A model generated the notes under the pieces. That model searched no databases and was not told the origin of the DNA. It saw only the letters and a list, made by a program, of their open reading frames with translations. Positions 25,386-26,433 of a stretch of DNA of 26,433 nucleotides are shown in pieces; the stretch's first letter is position 1, and the number at the start of each line of letters is the position of its first letter. This DNA is from Betaproteobacteria bacterium (GTDB lineage: Bacteria > Pseudomonadota > Gammaproteobacteria > Burkholderiales > SG8-39), in assembly GCA_007280315.1 (NCBI GenBank), contig QYQC01000149.1:1-26433 (forward strand), given 5' to 3'. Position numbers and translations under genes: made by a program.

Positions 25386-26249
25386 ATGACAAGTTTCAAG
25401 TTGCGTATATATAAGCTGTTTCTCGCGGCGCTGGTAAGCGTCTCGGCGGTGACGATACTGGCGCCGTTGCCGGCGGCCGCGCAAACTCCCGCACCAGCAC
25501 CTGTTGCGGCGCCCGCGCCCGCAGCCGCGGTTGCACCGCTGCCACCGCCTGTGGCAGCGCCTGCGACCGAGACCGTCGAAAATCCCTATGGACTGGACGC
25601 GCTGTGGCGGCAGGGTGACTTTGTTTCCAAAGGTACGCTCATTATTCTGGTCATCATGTCCGTGGGATCATGGTACATCGGCATCCTCAAGCTGATCGAA
25701 CAGGCCAAGCTGCTGAAGCAAGGCGCGGAATCCGACGAAAAATTCTGGAAAGCCGCTTCAGTCAAAGACGCCATTGCCGCCCTGCATGAAGATAGTGCCT
25801 TCCGTTTTGTCGCGGAGAAGGGGGCCTACGCGGCCGAGCACCACCAGGGCTCGGTCATCGAACGCGTGGACCTCAATGTCTGGGTCAGCATGTCGATTCA
25901 GCGTGCCATCGATACGGTGAATAACCGGCTTCAGAACGGTTTGGCGTTTTTGGCAACGGTAGGTTCGACCGCGCCGTTTGTCGGCCTGTTTGGCACCGTC
26001 TGGGGGATCTACCACGCGCTCACAGCCATCGGCATTGCCGGTCAGGCGTCTATCGACAAGGTTGCCGGTCCGGTGGGCGAGTCGCTGATCATGACTGCGT
26101 TCGGCCTTGCCGTGGCGGTTCCGGCGGTCCTGGGCTATAACTGGCTGGTTAGGCGCAACCGGGTGGCGATGGAACTAATACGGCATTTCGGTGGTGGCGT
26201 ACACATGACACTGCTGGGCGGTGGCCGTAACCGGCGTAAAGGCAGCTGA
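25386..26249 (+). CDS. exbB: ExbB-type proton channel of the TonB system (MotA/TolQ/ExbB family)
   Basis: 287 residues. It begins with a signal-peptide-like segment (about 1-32, LFLAALVSVSAVTILAPLPA, then AAA) and an Ala/Pro-rich exported stretch (33-60), longer than the Escherichia coli protein. The core follows: TM1 (about 83-100, GTLIILVIMSVGSWYIGILK), a cytoplasmic segment, TM2 (GLAFLATVGSTAPFVGLFGT) and TM3 (SLIMTAFGLAVAVPAVLGYN), the classic family signatures. With ExbD it forms the proton-driven motor that energises TonB. The ATG at 25386 has GGGAA about six bases upstream. It starts 71 bp after tonB and is followed by exbD after two bases. Confidence 0.93.
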   Translation: MTSFKLRIYKLFLAALVSVSAVTILAPLPAAAQTPAPAPVAAPAPAAAVAPLPPPVAAPATETVENPYGLDALWRQGDFVSKGTLIILVIMSVGSWYIGILKLIEQAKLLKQGAESDEKFWKAASVKDAIAALHEDSAFRFVAEKGAYAAEHHQGSVIERVDLNVWVSMSIQRAIDTVNNRLQNGLAFLATVGSTAPFVGLFGTVWGIYHALTAIGIAGQASIDKVAGPVGESLIMTAFGLAVAVPAVLGYNWLVRRNRVAMELIRHFGGGVHMTLLGGGRNRRKGS

Positions 26250-26251
26250 GC

Positions 26252-26433
26252 ATGTCGATGCTCGTTGCTCCGCTGGAAGCCGAGGACGAAGTCATCTCGA
26301 CCATCAACACCACGCCCCTGGTGGACGTGATGATGGTGTTGCTCATCATCTTTCTGATCACCATTCCGGTGGCGATCCAGACCACATCGGTGGAACTGCC
26401 GAAGGAATCAAACCAGGTTACGCAAACCAAACC
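26252..26433 (+). CDS. exbD: ExbD-type protein, N-terminal part (runs off the right edge)
   Basis: 60 codons are visible. A short cytoplasmic N-terminus is followed by NTTPLVDVMMVLLIIFLITI, the single ExbD/TolR transmembrane helix with the conserved proton-carrying Asp in LVDV. The periplasmic part (TSVELPKES) has just begun at the edge. The ATG is two bases after the exbB stop, implying translational coupling. It completes the TonB-ExbB-ExbD set; some genomes carry a second ExbD after it, which cannot be seen here. Confidence 0.92.
   Translation, partial: MSMLVAPLEAEDEVISTINTTPLVDVMMVLLIIFLITIPVAIQTTSVELPKESNQVTQTK

Overview
The window is GC-rich, tightly packed Gram-negative chromosomal DNA. 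It carries an outer-membrane TonB receptor, a TonB/ExbB/ExbD energy system, an RND efflux pump and several exported peptidases. The receptor style (mature N-terminus VERVEITGSAIKR) and the ExbB with an exported Ala/Pro-rich N-terminus suggest a betaproteobacterium, probably Burkholderiales-like. This placement is an inference from protein style, not a database result. No tRNA, rRNA, CRISPR array, insertion sequence or phage gene was seen.

Left part (1-5143, minus strand): a translationally coupled catabolic cluster. It encodes an FAD subunit, a fused [2Fe-2S]/molybdopterin hydroxylase of the xanthine dehydrogenase family, an iron-sulfur protein resembling 6-hydroxynicotinate reductase, and the first 20 codons of a UPF0280-like protein. 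The likely theme is hydroxylation and then reduction of an N-heterocycle; the substrate is not proven. Plus strand 5380-9880: an EntS-like MFS exporter, an S9 prolyl-oligopeptidase-type peptidase and a Fes/esterase-D-like alpha/beta hydrolase. The S9 gene has an in-frame amber codon immediately after its catalytic His. The reading frame continues past it for 24 more family-like codons.

Middle (9892-21106, minus strand): seven co-directional genes. In transcription order they are an exported M28 aminopeptidase with a C-terminal FN3-like domain, an exported M1 aminopeptidase, a small exported protein of unknown function, a LytS-type histidine kinase, a LytTR response regulator, an RND adaptor and an RND pump. 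No outer-membrane channel gene is present. Upstream of the small-protein/kinase/regulator genes is a pair of direct repeats that resemble LytTR-domain binding boxes, suggesting autoregulation.

Right part (21561-26433, plus strand): a large TonB-dependent receptor diverges from the M28 gene across an AT-rich, palindrome-containing intergenic region. It ends in two successive hairpins, the second a classic intrinsic terminator. A tonB-exbB-exbD operon follows, with exbD running off the end. Receptor, TonB energising complex and two exported aminopeptidases together look like a peptide-scavenging module; this is inferred from gene neighbourhood.
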